A DNA stretch of 64,000 nt, from NCBI GenBank assembly GCA_022315425.1, contig JAIUPT010000046.1, positions 275,201 through 339,200 of the forward strand, given 5' to 3'. Shown here piece by piece: positions 23,260 through 34,249 of the stretch; the first letter of the stretch is position 1; every line of letters starts with the position of its first letter. The stretch is from Pseudevernia furfuracea (taxonomy: Eukaryota > Ascomycota > Lecanoromycetes > Lecanorales > Parmeliaceae). The translations under genes were made by a program, and so were the position numbers. Below the pieces are notes generated by a model. That model saw only the letters and a program-made list of their open reading frames with translations. It ran no database searches and was not told the DNA's origin.

Positions 23260-26200
23260 TATTAAAGATTTGACGTTTATAGACAAGGTGAATAACGTTA
23301 CTTCTCTAAAATTAATAACTTCAGATTAAAAGTAAGAGCGCTGAGAATTAGTCTTTGACGCTGAGAGAATATTCTGAGACTGATTTTATCTTAAGAACAT
23401 CGCGAAAGATGACGAATTTGTCGAGACAGAGGGCTTTAATGAAATCGTCGATTATTTGTTTATTCGTGAGTACGAATTGCATATTCACGATATCGTTATT
23501 AACTTTTTCACGTACGAAATAATGGGCGATGTCAATGTGCTTGATGCGAATATGAAACTAAGCGTTCTTAACGAGGGTAATTGCGCTCTGATTGTCGCCG
23601 AAGATTATAATGATCTTCGAGTCAGAGTCTCGAGGTCGCAGAAGTTGATTAAGAAGAGTTTTTAATCAAATAACTTCTTTAATAATTAACGTTTGATCGA
23701 TATACTCGACTTCGCAAGTGAATAACGCGACGATGACTTGACGCTTTGATGATCAGCTGATAACGTCGTTATCGACGTTGAATAGGTAGTCGAAGATAGA
23801 TCTTCGAGTCGAGTCGTCAGTTCAATCGAAATCGATGTATTCGATGAGGGCTTAAAGGGATCCTTTATACACGAGTTCGTAGTATATCGTGTCTCTAAGA
23901 TATCGAAAGATTCGAATCACTGCATTTTAGTGTGTCTGAGTCGAATTGACTGAATAGCGACTGACAAGAGAGACAGCATAGACGATATCAGAACGAGTTT
24001 TTAACATGATATATATGAGAGATCTCACGATAGATTAATAGTTCTCGCATAGCTTCCTCGAGACAACATAGCCCTCTTTCGCAGATTGTAACTTGCGACT
24101 AATTTTTAGAGGCGTAGAGACTAAATTGAGACTTCAATAATTAAAATGCTTCAAGAAACGAGTGACATAGACTGCTTGTTTCAGACGAAGAATGTCGACG
24201 ATACGATTTCTTTTAACGATCATGTCTAAATAATAGACGTAAGGTCCCAAGTCGAACATGTGAAACTTGTTATTGAGAGTCTTTTTGATGCGCTGAATGT
24301 CGATTTTGCTGAGATCGATAATTAATATATTATTCATATAGAGAGCTACAATAATACTCTTCTTGACGTTTATAAAGACACTCTCGTTCGATTCGATGAG
24401 TATTAATTCGAGTTTCTTTATATACTTCGAGAAGTGTTGATATCAAATTCTGAGAAATTGCTTAAGTTCATAGAGAGTCTTATTCAGCTTGTAAACTTTG
24501 ATATCGTTCTTGTTGAAATCATCGAACTGTCGCACATAAATCGTCTCTTGAACGTTATCGTAGAGAAAGACGATTTTGACGTTTATTTGTTTCACGTCTT
24601 AGTTTAGAGTCGCTGTTAGAGCAAAGATCGCCTTATAACTTATAAGTTTTAATTACTAAGACGAACGTATTATGATAATCACGACCCTTCTGTTATTCGA
24701 AACCTCGAATCACTTAACGAATCTTATAGCGAGTAACTTCTTTAGCGAGGCCTCGCTTCACGATATAGACTCAGCGATCTCTTAAGAAAATATATATATC
24801 TGAAGACGTCTGAATCAGATATCAAGTATTATTGTTCATAAGAGATTTATATTCGTCTTATATAACGAGCTCTTAGTGTATACGGGAGAATTGATTAAAA
24901 ATGATCTGTTGATAGATCGTCGACTCGAAAATATTCGACTTATTAATATAATTCGTTAATAACGCAAAGGTCGCGAATATTCTCGAGAGAGGATCAGATA
25001 ATAGATCTCGTAGGTTTGAAATCGTAATATCGAGATGATCAAGAAGTACTCTTTGAATCGCACTTAACTCGAGATCTTCGCGAATCATTTCGACGACAGT
25101 GAGGGAACGAGTTATTCTTTCGATAGCTAATAATATAATAATTAATCGAGAGGCTCGCGCGAACGCGATCGATGATACGACTCGTGCGAAAGACGAGGGC
25201 TTTGATGTAGACGTCTGCTTTTCAGCTGATTATAGAAAATTTGATCTTGATCTATTTATTGTAAATGCAGATGCAGTCGTTGAGAGCTTTATAATAAGAG
25301 CAATATCTTTCGAAATGTTAATAATACGCTATTCATTAAGTGTCTTCTTTATAGCGAATATTGATACATAAAGACGTTATCGCTTGATCGAGACTCATGA
25401 GCGTCTATCTTTTCTTCGAGGTTTATAATCAAGAAACGCTTCTTAACGAAGTGAACATTATTAACTCGAATGATCTTCTTCTTGATGAGATTATATAGAC
25501 GAAAAATAAACTTCTTTTCATATTTTAGAAGAACACACTTTTCGCTTTTTCTCACGAGTTTCTTTTAAATACGCTTCAACGCATAGACGATGAAATCAAT
25601 CGTTCACAGATGAAATAAAATGAGCTTTCGATAATGAAAAGTCTCAAATGACGTTATAATGATTCGAACGTTAAGGGATCGCAACATCAAATAATTGATG
25701 GTGATCACGATTTCAGATTAGAAAGACTTGTTGAGCTGAGAACTTAGTAGTATAGAATATATCTTATATAATAAGATCTGCTTAAAACGTTCGATCGCCT
25801 CGTTTATTTCGAGATTCTCAGATATAGTGAGCTTCTATCTGATTTCGCACTAAAGAAGATAATTTAAGAAGATCTTAAACATATATTCTTCTTCATTGTC
25901 GAGGCGAATACGATAGATCTTATAGTCTCGTGACTCTAGAAAGACTTTAAAACGTAAGAACATAACAAACGTTTCACTCTTATAACGAATATAGTACACT
26001 TTAAAGTAAGAGATGAAATTATTCTTAAATATTATAAAGTATCTGCAGTTATTAAATTTAGTAAAGAATAGAGACTCTACGAGATTACTATAAACAAATT
26101 CGTTAGACTGCGTTTCTAACTCTGTGAGACTATTATAAGAGACAGTCTTCTAACGTTTTATGATATAGTATTCGCAGATATACTTCTTCGCAATATTCTT

Positions 26201-27309
26201 GATGAAGTTCATCTCAACGATCATATTTAAGAGCTTGTTTAGATTGTTCTAATTTAAATAACTTATACGAGCATGTTAGAGTTAATAAATAAAATTCGAG
26301 AGCACACTGTAGGCGATTAGAGCACTATTTCGACTCTATCAGAGATTCAAAAAGAAGAGATCACGATTGCGAGTATCGATAAGCTTTAGATCGTTCTTGA
26401 TAAGAGTGTATTCTATCTTATAAAAGGAGACAGCGATATCGAAGTTTAGAAGTTTATCGATCGAGAGAAGGTTGACGTTTATATCGAATATATATAAGAC
26501 ATTTCGCAGAGTGACTGTCACACACTCTTCTCTAATCACACAGTCGAGGCTAATAATATCATAGTCTTAAGACTGCACTTCGCTCTTTTCGATGTCCTTG
26601 ATCGATCGAGAGTAAATCTTTTCGTAGATAATGAACATCGAACGATTCGCGAAAGAATAACGAGAGTAGTCTGAATCTACGACGACTCGAGTGAGGAGAT
26701 TCACGAAATTCGCAGTTATGAGACTATGTTCGAGAGCTTTCGTGACGATTAGATTGATAACTTGATCATCAGCCGCATCGAGAATATTGAAGTCGTTCGA
26801 ATTGATATTCGAATAGTGCATAATGAAGTTTAGTTTCTTCAGAAAGACATAATTAACATTAAGATAATCGTTCTTCTCTGAAGCAGAGACATTAAAAGAC
26901 GTCTCTTCGATACGCTTGCGCTTATTGCTTGAGAATTTATTCTCGAAGTCGAAGATCTTTATCTTCTTCTTCTTTTTCTCTTTCGTTATAAATTTCTCAG
27001 ACTTGAGATAAGAAAACTTGATTTAACATTTGACAGAGAAATGTCTAAATTTACGATTAGCTATCTTACACGAAGAATAGATCTCACGATTGATATTAGA
27101 GTCGTCGAGGTTATTAAAAGTAGCTTGTTTGTCTTTGCTCTTATCGTTACGAGCGATATATATAATCAGTTCTTCTTCTTTAAAGAAGATTCTAACTTCT
27201 TCATTCACGACGATCACGATAATCTCTTAAAACTTGACGAACTTGTTCTCAAAGAGATTATGATTTTGAGTGTAACTTGACTCGAACATGTCATAAAAGT
27301 CGTCAAGTC
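23260..27309 (-). pseudogene. Copia copy B pol and 3' gag remnant
   Basis: Visible blocks: zinc-knuckle segment 27023-27217; protease 26567-26821, with D-S-D in place of D-S-G; pre-integrase part 26339-26539 (NVNLLSIDKLLNFDI); integrase about 25550-26330; reverse transcriptase 24134-24337, where the YVDD box has become YMNN at 24329-24340, so both catalytic Asp codons are changed; and RNase H near 23460-23760 on the minus strand. This is the most heavily mutated of the four copies in the catalytic box. Confidence 0.87.
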
Positions 27310-27498
27310 TGCTAGGGTACTGACCCAGTATGGTGGTGTGTGAAAGACTTGTCTTCTACTCTAGCTAGAAGGCTACTTTTGTAGGGAATACATCGGAGAC
27401 GCTAGTATCAGCATGGCCTAGCCTCTCCCCTTTCTTCAAGGCAAGAGCCTTCTTGTAGAAGGCTTCCGATCGAAAGTCACATACGAAAGGCTTTCGAT

Positions 27499-27620
27499 TG
27501 TCAAAATTCGGGTCACGTGACATGGTCACGTGATGCGCTAAGGCGCATTCTCATAGTCGCTCTTTACTCTCGTAGCATTCTATTGTTAACAACTAAGTGT
27601 CCTACCACCTATTCTTGACA
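27499..27620 (+). repeat. 5' LTR of Copia copy C
   Basis: It begins TGTCAAAATTCGGG, then two TCACGTGA words separated by CATGG, then the hairpin-forming TGCGCTAAGGCGCA, and ends CTATTCTTGACA. CACGTG is the core site of fungal bHLH factors of the Cbf1/Pho4 type, and here it lies in the U3 (promoter) part. Confidence 0.93.
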
Positions 27621-27635
27621 GGTTATGAGCCCGGG
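27621..27635 (+). other. Primer-binding site of Copia copy C
   Basis: GGTTATGAGCCCGGG follows the LTR with no gap. It is complementary to the anticodon arm of initiator tRNA-Met, so reverse transcription was probably primed by a half-tRNA as in Drosophila copia. Confidence 0.82.
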
Positions 27636-28081
27636 CTTGCTCGGCGACTGTTTCACTTATACTCTATGCCTATCAGAGCCACAGTGACCTCTAAGCATCA
27701 CGAGTTCATCGCAATGAACGCCGCGACAGCTATGAGACTCTGTTTTTTAATCTTCTTGAGGTGGGCATTGCCCTCTACAAAATGATCGTCTTTGGAATTC
27801 GAGAGGCTGAGAGTTCTATCGCAAATCGACCCTCGGCATATCGAATCTAATCGAACGTCGAACGTCGAACTCGCCATACGACCGTGCGATCGAATTTCAT
27901 TAAGGTCTCTGAAACATTGTTAGCTTCTCTGCGTGAAACACGCTAAACACGCTCAACGAGAACATTTCTCTCGCGATATATATCGCTTCAACGTTGATAA
28001 AGCGTTTACGTGAATCGAATCAATTATAACGACTCAAGAGGCTGAACTTCAGCATCAAATCGTCTAATCACACTTCAGAGT

Positions 28082-28340
28082 TGATTAGTTATCGACAAAC
28101 CTCTATTCAGAGCGCGTATACGTCTATTGAGAATCAAAACAATAAGAATTTCTTATTAAGATAGATCTTTCGATCTCACAAGTTCTCTGAAGAAGAGAGC
28201 TGAGGCTCAGTCATCGATAAATCTTCACTCAAAGCGCGTATACGTCTGTTGAGGATCAAAACAACAAGAATTTCTTGTTGAGATAGATCTTTCGACCTCA
28301 CAAGTTCTCTAAAGAAGAGGGCTGAGGCCCAGTCATCGAA
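28082..28340 (+). repeat. Tandem duplication in the leader of Copia copy C
   Basis: A unit of about 125 bp is present twice in a row. It runs from GCGCGTATACGTCT, through AACAATAAGAATTTCTT / AACAACAAGAATTTCTT, to AGAGCTGAGGC / AGGGCTGAGGC and CAGTCATCG. Copies A and D have a single unit. Confidence 0.82.
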
Positions 28341-28659
28341 TTCTTTTCATCGTTATTCGACTTTATTCTATCGTCGAATATAACTTCATCTCACGACGAC
28401 AGTCATCGAAGCGACTATTTTAAATTCGAGTTTCTATCGAAGACTCAGTATAAGAAGAACGTTATTCCTCTTCGAAGGTCTGCACGTCTTCAGTAATTGT
28501 CTTCGATACAGTCTCAGCGGAAATTAGATCAATTCAAATCTTTCTTATCTCTAAATACCTTTCATCTCAATAACATCGCCCGTATCTATCGAAGATTCAA
28601 GTATAAGCACTTTTTATTTCTCGTATAAGAACTCGAAGATCAGCAGCAAAAGTTGTCAG

Positions 28660-29790
28660 ATATCGATAAGACCCTCGAGAACTCTGACGAAGATTAGAGC
28701 ATCTATTCCACTCTCACTGCTTTCGCGAACGTTAATAGTGTCGACTTTTAATTCGAAGTCAGCGAAGACACTCTCAGTGTCTCAAGTAACATTAAGTTAT
28801 TCGATCTTCGTGTCAAAAGTTCTCTGAATCTCACTTCTTCGACTTCGACTTCTTCGACTTCAAGATCTTCGTCCTCTATCGTCTCAGTCATCTCTCAAGC
28901 TAAGTCTTTCGTTTAAGTATCATCGTCGTCACTATTCACATCGTACGTGTCGCTCTTAAAAATCTTCTTAATAATTCTTAACATCTATAATCGACGAAGA
29001 ATCAAGCGCATAAGGCGTCGCAAAAAACATATCAGCTCTAATAGTTTTAGCGACTGACTCTCTCGAAGGGAAAAGCGCTTTTTCTCTAAACTTCATTGTT
29101 ATTTTGAAGTTCAATCTGAGATATCGTCGATGAAAGTAGAATATTAACAATTGATTGATGCTCAACAATCTTATTCTCTTTAATGCGATTATCAGTCATA
29201 GAGTCTATATCGCTATCTTTTATCGTCTCGAGAATAACGATCGCGAACTCGTCGAAGTCGAATTCGACGATAAAGACTCTCAGATTATGCTCGATGCCCT
29301 AATCAAGAACTATTAATCTAAGAACACGAGTCTCTATAGAAAACTAATGCGTCGAATATTCGATCTCACCCTTAAAGAAGAGAGAGTTCGTCAATATAAA
29401 AAGAACTTTCGTAAGATCATCTTCGACATCATTAGCCTTCATAAATCCCTCGTCATTTCGAAGCCTCTGCGAATTCTAATTTTTCTTATGAGACTTGACG
29501 ACTCTTACGACATGTTCGAGTCAAGTTACACTCAAAATCATGATCTCTTTAAGAACAAGTTCGTCAAGTTTTAAGAGATTATCGTGATCGTCGTGAACGA
29601 AGAAGTTAGAATCTCCTTCAAAGAAGGAGAACTAATTATGTATATCGTTCACAACGATAAGAGCAAAGACAAACAAGCTACTTTTAATAATCTCGACGAC
29701 TTTAACATCAATCGTGAGATCTGTTTTTCGTGTAAGGCAGCTAATCGCAAATTCAGATATTTCTTTATCAAATGCTGAATCAAGTTCTCT
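28660..29790 (+). pseudogene. Copia copy C gag remnant
   Basis: A serine/threonine-rich N-terminal stretch is followed by a UBN2-like gag core in one frame. Open parts are 29347-29574 (MRRIFDLTLKEERVRQYKKN...) and 29584-29778, ending in a zinc-knuckle-like ICFSCKAANRKFRYFFIKC. The in-frame stops that remain are of the RIP type, for example a TAA before SKNTSLYRKL. The protein would have formed the virus-like particle. Confidence 0.8.
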
Positions 29791-29811
29791 TATCTCAAGT
29801 CTGAGAAATTC

Positions 29812-30462
29812 ATGACGAAAGAGAAAAAGAAGAAGAAGATAAAGATCTTCGACTTCGAGAATAAACTTCTAAGCAATAAGCGCAAGCGCATCGAAGAGAC
29901 GTCTTTTAATGTCTCTGCTTCAGAGAAGAACGATTATCTCAATGTCAATTATGTCTTTCTAAAGGAACTAAACTCCATTATACACTATTCGAATATCAAC
30001 TCGAACGACTTTAATATCCTCGATGCGGCTGATGATCAAGTCATTAATCTAATCGTCACGAAAGTTCTCGAATATAGTCTCATGACTGCGAATTTCGTAA
30101 ATCTCCTTATTCGAGTCGTCGTAGATTCAGACTACTCTCGTCATTCTTTCGCGAATCGTTCGATGTTTATCATCTACGAAAAGATCTACTCTCGATCGAT
30201 CAAGGGTATCGAAGAGAGCGAAGTGCAGTCTCAAGACTGTGACATTATTAGTCTCGACTGTGTGATTAGGGGAGAGTGTGTGACAGTCACTCTGCGAAAT
30301 GTCTTATATGTGTTCGATATGAACGTTAATCTTCTCTCGATCGATAAACTCTTAAACTTCGATATCGCTGTCTTCTTTTATAAGACAGAGTGCACTCTCA
30401 TCAAGAACGATCTAAAGCTTATCGATACTCGCAATCGTGATCTCTTCTTTTTGAATCTCTAA
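29812..30462 (+). pseudogene. Copia copy C protease / pre-integrase segment
   Basis: This open stretch of 216 codons starts with a lysine-rich linker (TKEKKKKKIKIF). It contains VVDSDYSRHSFANRSM, where the retropepsin active site should be D-S-G; the changed codon is at 30130-30132. It continues with a GAG-pre-integrase block (MNVNLLSIDKLLNFDIAVFF). A Gly-to-Asp change at this place abolishes aspartic protease activity in known relatives. Confidence 0.85.
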
Positions 30463-30479
30463 TAGAGTCGAAATAATAC

Positions 30480-31430
30480 TCTAATCGCCTATAGTGTGCT
30501 CTCGAATCTTATTTATTAACTCTAACATGCTCGTATGGGTCATTTGAGTTAGAACAATCTAAACAAGCTCTCAAATATGATCGTTGAGGTGAACTTCATT
30601 AAGAACATTGCGAAGAAGTATATCTGTGAATGCTATGTTATGAAACGTCAGAAGACTGTTTCTTATAATAGTCTCACAGAGTTAGAAACGCAGTCTAACG
30701 AATTTGTTTATAGTAATCTCGTAGAGTCTCTATTCTCTACTAAATTCAATAACTGCAGATACTTTGTAACATTTAAGAATAATTTCATCTTCTACTCTAA
30801 AGTGTACTATATTCGTCATAAGAGTGAAACGTTTATCATGTTCTTACGTTTCAAAGTCTTTTTAGAGTCACGAAACTATAAGATTTATCGTATTCGCCTC
30901 GACAATGGAAAAGAGTATATGTTCAAGATCTTCTTGAATTATCTTCTTTAGTGCGAAATCAGGTAGAAGCTCACTGTATCTGGGAATCTCGAAATGAACG
31001 AGGCGATCGAACGTTTTGAGCAGATCTTGCTGTATAAGATGTATTTTATACTGCTAAGTTCTCAGCTCAACAAGTCTTTCTGATCTAAAATCGTGATCAT
31101 CATCAATTATTTGATGTTGCGATCCCTCAACGTTCGAATCATTATAACGTTATTTGAGACTTTTTATTATCGAAAGCTCATTTTATTTCATCTGCGAACG
31201 ATTGATTTTATCGTCTATGCGTTAAAGCGTATTTAAAAGAAACTCGTAAATAAAAGCGAAAAATGTGTTCTTCTGAAATATGAAGAGAAGTTCATTTTTC
31301 GTCTATATAATCTCGTTAAGAAGAAGATTATTCGAGTTAATAATGTTCACTTCGTTGAGAAGCGTTTTTTGATTGTGAATCTCGAAGAAAAAACGAACGT
31401 TTATAAGTCTTCGATTAAGCGACAACGTCT
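30480..31430 (+). pseudogene. Copia copy C integrase remnant
   Basis: The HHCC zinc-binding region (MGHLS, then ICECYVMKRQK) leads into the catalytic core. The first catalytic Asp is replaced in YSNLVESL, while copy D keeps YSDLVESL. The second is in RLDNGKEY. A block with EMNEAIERFEQILLYK, read just after 30970, holds the region of the catalytic Glu. Stops replace several Gln codons (for example HLS then TAG then NNLNKL). Confidence 0.82.
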
Positions 31431-31699
31431 TTATATATTAATATTCGCTGTAGAGGAGACACTTAATGAATAGCGTATTACTAATATTTCGAAAGACATT
31501 GCTCTTATTATAAAGCCCTCAACGACTGTATTTGCATTTATAATAAATAGATCAAGATCAAATTTCTTATGATTAGTTAAAAAGTAGACGTCTACATTAA
31601 AGCCCTCGTCCCTCGCACGAGTCGTATTATCGATCGCGTTCGCGCGGGCCTCTCGGTTAATTGCTGCATTATCAGCTATCGAAAGAATAACTCGTTCTC

Positions 31700-33440
31700 T
31701 CACTGTCGTCGAAATGGTTCGCGAAGACCTCGAGCTAAGTGCGATTCAAAGGGTACTTCTTGATTATCTCGACACTACGATTTCGAATCTGCGAGATCTA
31801 TTATCTGACTCTCTCTCGAGAACATTCGCGACCTTTGCGTTACTAACGAATTATGTTAATAAGTCGAATATTTTCGAGTCGACGACCTATCAACAGATTA
31901 TTTTCAATCAACTCTCTCGCATGCACTGAGAGCTCGTCATGCAAAACGAATATAAATCTCTCATGAACAATAATACTTGATGTCTGATTCAGACGTCTTC
32001 AGATGCTCATATTTTGAGAGATCGTTGAATTTATATCGTGAAGCGAGATCTCGCTGAGGAAGTCACTCGCTATAAGATTCGTTGAGTGATTCGAGATTTC
32101 GAATAATAGAAGGGTCGTGACTATCATGACACGTTCGTCTTAGTGATCAAGTTTATGAGTTATAAGGCGATCTTTGCTCTGATAGCGATTCTAAATTAAG
32201 ACGTGAAACAAATAAACGTCAAAATCGTCTTTCTCTACGATAACGTTTAAGAGACGATTTATGTGCGACAGCTCGATGATTTCAGCAAGAACGATATCAA
32301 AGTTTATAAGCTGAATAAGACTCTCTATGAACTCAAGCAATCTCTTAGAATTTGATATTAACACTTCTCGAAGTACATAAAGAAACTCGAACTAATATTT
32401 ATCGAATCGAACGAGAGTGTCTTTATGAACGTCAAGAAGAACATCACTGTAGCCCTCTATGTGAACGATATATTAATTATCGACCTTAGCAAAATCGGCA
32501 TTCAGCGCATTAAAAAGGCCCTTAATAACAAGTTTCACATGTTCGACTTGAGACCTTGCGTCTATTATTTAGACATAATCGTCAAAAGAGATCGTGTCGT
32601 CGATATTCTTCGTCTGAGACAAGCAGTCTATGTCACTCGTTTCTTAAAGCATTTCAACTGTTAAAGTCTTAATTCAGTCTTCACGTCTCTGAAAATCAGT
32701 CGCAAGCTACAATCTGCGAAAGAGGACTATATTGCCTCGAGAAAGCTGTGCGAGAATTATTAATCCGCCGTGGAATTTCTCATATATGTTATGTTAAAAA
32801 CTCGTTCTAATATCGTCTATACTGTCTCTCTTGTCAGTCGCTATTCAGTCAACTCGACCCAGACACACTGAAATGCAGTGATTCGAATCTTTCGATATCT
32901 TAGAGACACGATGCACTACGAACTCGTGTATAAAGGATCCCTTCAAGCCCTCATCGAGTATATCGATTTCGATTGAGCTGACGACTCGACTCGAAGATCT
33001 ATCTTCGACTATCTATTCAACGTCGATAGCGACGTCATCAGCTGATTATTAAAGCGTCAAGTCATCGTCGCGTTATTCACTTGCGAAGTCGAGTATATCG
33101 ATTAAACGTTGATTATCAAAGAAGTTATTTGATTAAAAACTCTTCTTAATCAACTTCTGCGGCCTCGGAACTCTGACTCGAAGATCATTATAATCTTCGA
33201 CGACAATTAGAGCGCAATTGCCCTCGTCAAGAACGCTTAGTTTCATGCTCGCATCAAGCACATTAATATCGCTCATTATTTCGTGCGTGAAAAAGTCAAT
33301 AACGACATCGTGAACATGCAATTCGTATTCACGAATAAACAAATGATCGACGATCTCATTAAAGCCCTCTGCCTCGACAAATTCGTTATCTTTCGCGATG
33401 TCCTTGAGATGAAATCAGTCTTAGAACATTCTCTTAGCGT
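31700..33440 (+). pseudogene. Copia copy C reverse transcriptase and RNase H remnant
   Basis: The reverse transcriptase palm lies at about 31900-32660. The open part 32425-32664 contains ALYVNDILIIDLSKIG, with the box at 32458-32469, where Asn replaces the first catalytic Asp of YVDD. RNase H follows at 32880-33420, with Copia-type words such as ALVKNA, HARIKHINIAHYFVREKV and DIVNMQFV. Gln codons in this block read TAG/TAA. The minus-strand open frame 33133-33342 is an antisense shadow of this region. Confidence 0.87.
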
Positions 33441-33864
33441 CAAAGACTAACCCTCAGCGCTCTTACTTTTAATCTAAAGTCGTTAGTTTTAGAGAAGTAA
33501 CGCTATTCACCTTATCTGTGAACGTTAGATCTTTAGTTTTCTTTCACTGCTTCTTGTTTCACTCTCTTATGTATTTATCGACCTCGTTTTGATAGAAATT
33601 GAGTGTGCATTAGGTCTATTTCAAAGAAAACTTTCAAAAACCGCCTTTTTTCGGAAAATGGAAGTTTTGTATAAAGAATCAAAACGGATCTTTACATGTC
33701 TTCGAATTTGACATAGTCGTTTTTAGAACTTGGTTCGAATTTGACATAGTCGTTTTCAGAACTTGGTTTCTTCACTTTTGTGAACCGGACTTCGCGCTAA
33801 CCCGATTGGGGTTTTTTGCGTCGCGAAGTGCGAAAATCGTGTTTTCGCATTTTTGAGTATGCGA

Positions 33865-33875
33865 GCGAAGGGGAG
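33865..33875 (+). other. Polypurine tract of Copia copy C
   Basis: GCGAAGGGGAG abuts the 3' LTR and is conserved, as its complement, inside the 3' LTR edge of copies A, B, D and E. It would prime plus-strand DNA synthesis. Confidence 0.8.
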
Positions 33876-33997
33876 TGTCAAAATTCGGGTCACGTGACAT
33901 GGTCACGTGATGCGCTAAGGCGCATCCTCATAGTCGCTCTTTACTCTCGTAGCATTCTATAGTTAACAACTAAGTGTCCTACCACCTATTCTTGACA
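33876..33997 (+). repeat. 3' LTR of Copia copy C
   Basis: 122 bp, TGTCAAAATTCGGG..TATTCTTGACA. It is followed by the target duplication TCGAT (33998-34002) and the rest of the Gypsy LTR. Confidence 0.93.
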
Positions 33998-34249
33998 TCG
34001 ATCCTATCATAACAACATGTTACGAACAAGAAATATCTAACGTTCTCGTCTGGTCATAAAATAGATACAGTGTTATATATATGTAGTCTTGGAAGTTTCT
34101 TCATAGCGAGCGATATATACGTGTAACTATGTTAGTTCTATCTGGTTAGCAAGGCGTTGTGATGCTGTTGAAATAATAATGATTGGCTTTGACTTAAAGT
34201 CTTTCGCAAGTAATCATGGGATCCTAACTGTAATTGTCTGATTATGTTC

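Larger units (their letters stand above)
27499..33997 (+). mobile_element. Ty1/Copia copy C, complete but RIP-degraded
   Basis: This is the only copy with both full 122-bp LTRs (27499-27620 and 33876-33997) and a clean 5-bp target duplication (TCGAT). The plus-strand order is LTR, primer-binding site, about 1 kb leader, gag, protease, integrase, reverse transcriptase, RNase H, polypurine tract, LTR. The two LTRs differ at only about two positions, so it is the youngest insertion of the nest. Yet its genes carry the same kind of stops as the older copies. Confidence 0.94.
27310..34014 (-). repeat. 3' LTR of the Gypsy element, interrupted by Copia C
   Basis: Bases 27310-27498 (TGCTAGGG.. to ..CTTTCGAT) and 34003-34014 (CCTATCATAACA) together make the 201-bp LTR. 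The intact copy at 40883-41083 shows GGCTTTCGATCCTATCATAA without interruption. TCGAT is duplicated at 27494-27498 and 33998-34002 by the Copia insertion. Confidence 0.93.

Noticed and set aside
24873..25371. Recurrent open frames MIREDLELSAIQR and MRERVILSIANN in the Copia copies
   Set aside because: They lie in the linker between integrase and reverse transcriptase and are partly antisense to each other. No independent gene is supported.
27621..27635. Possible tRNA-Met fragment
   Set aside because: Only the anticodon-arm complement is present, directly after an LTR in several copies, so it is a primer-binding site and not a tRNA gene.
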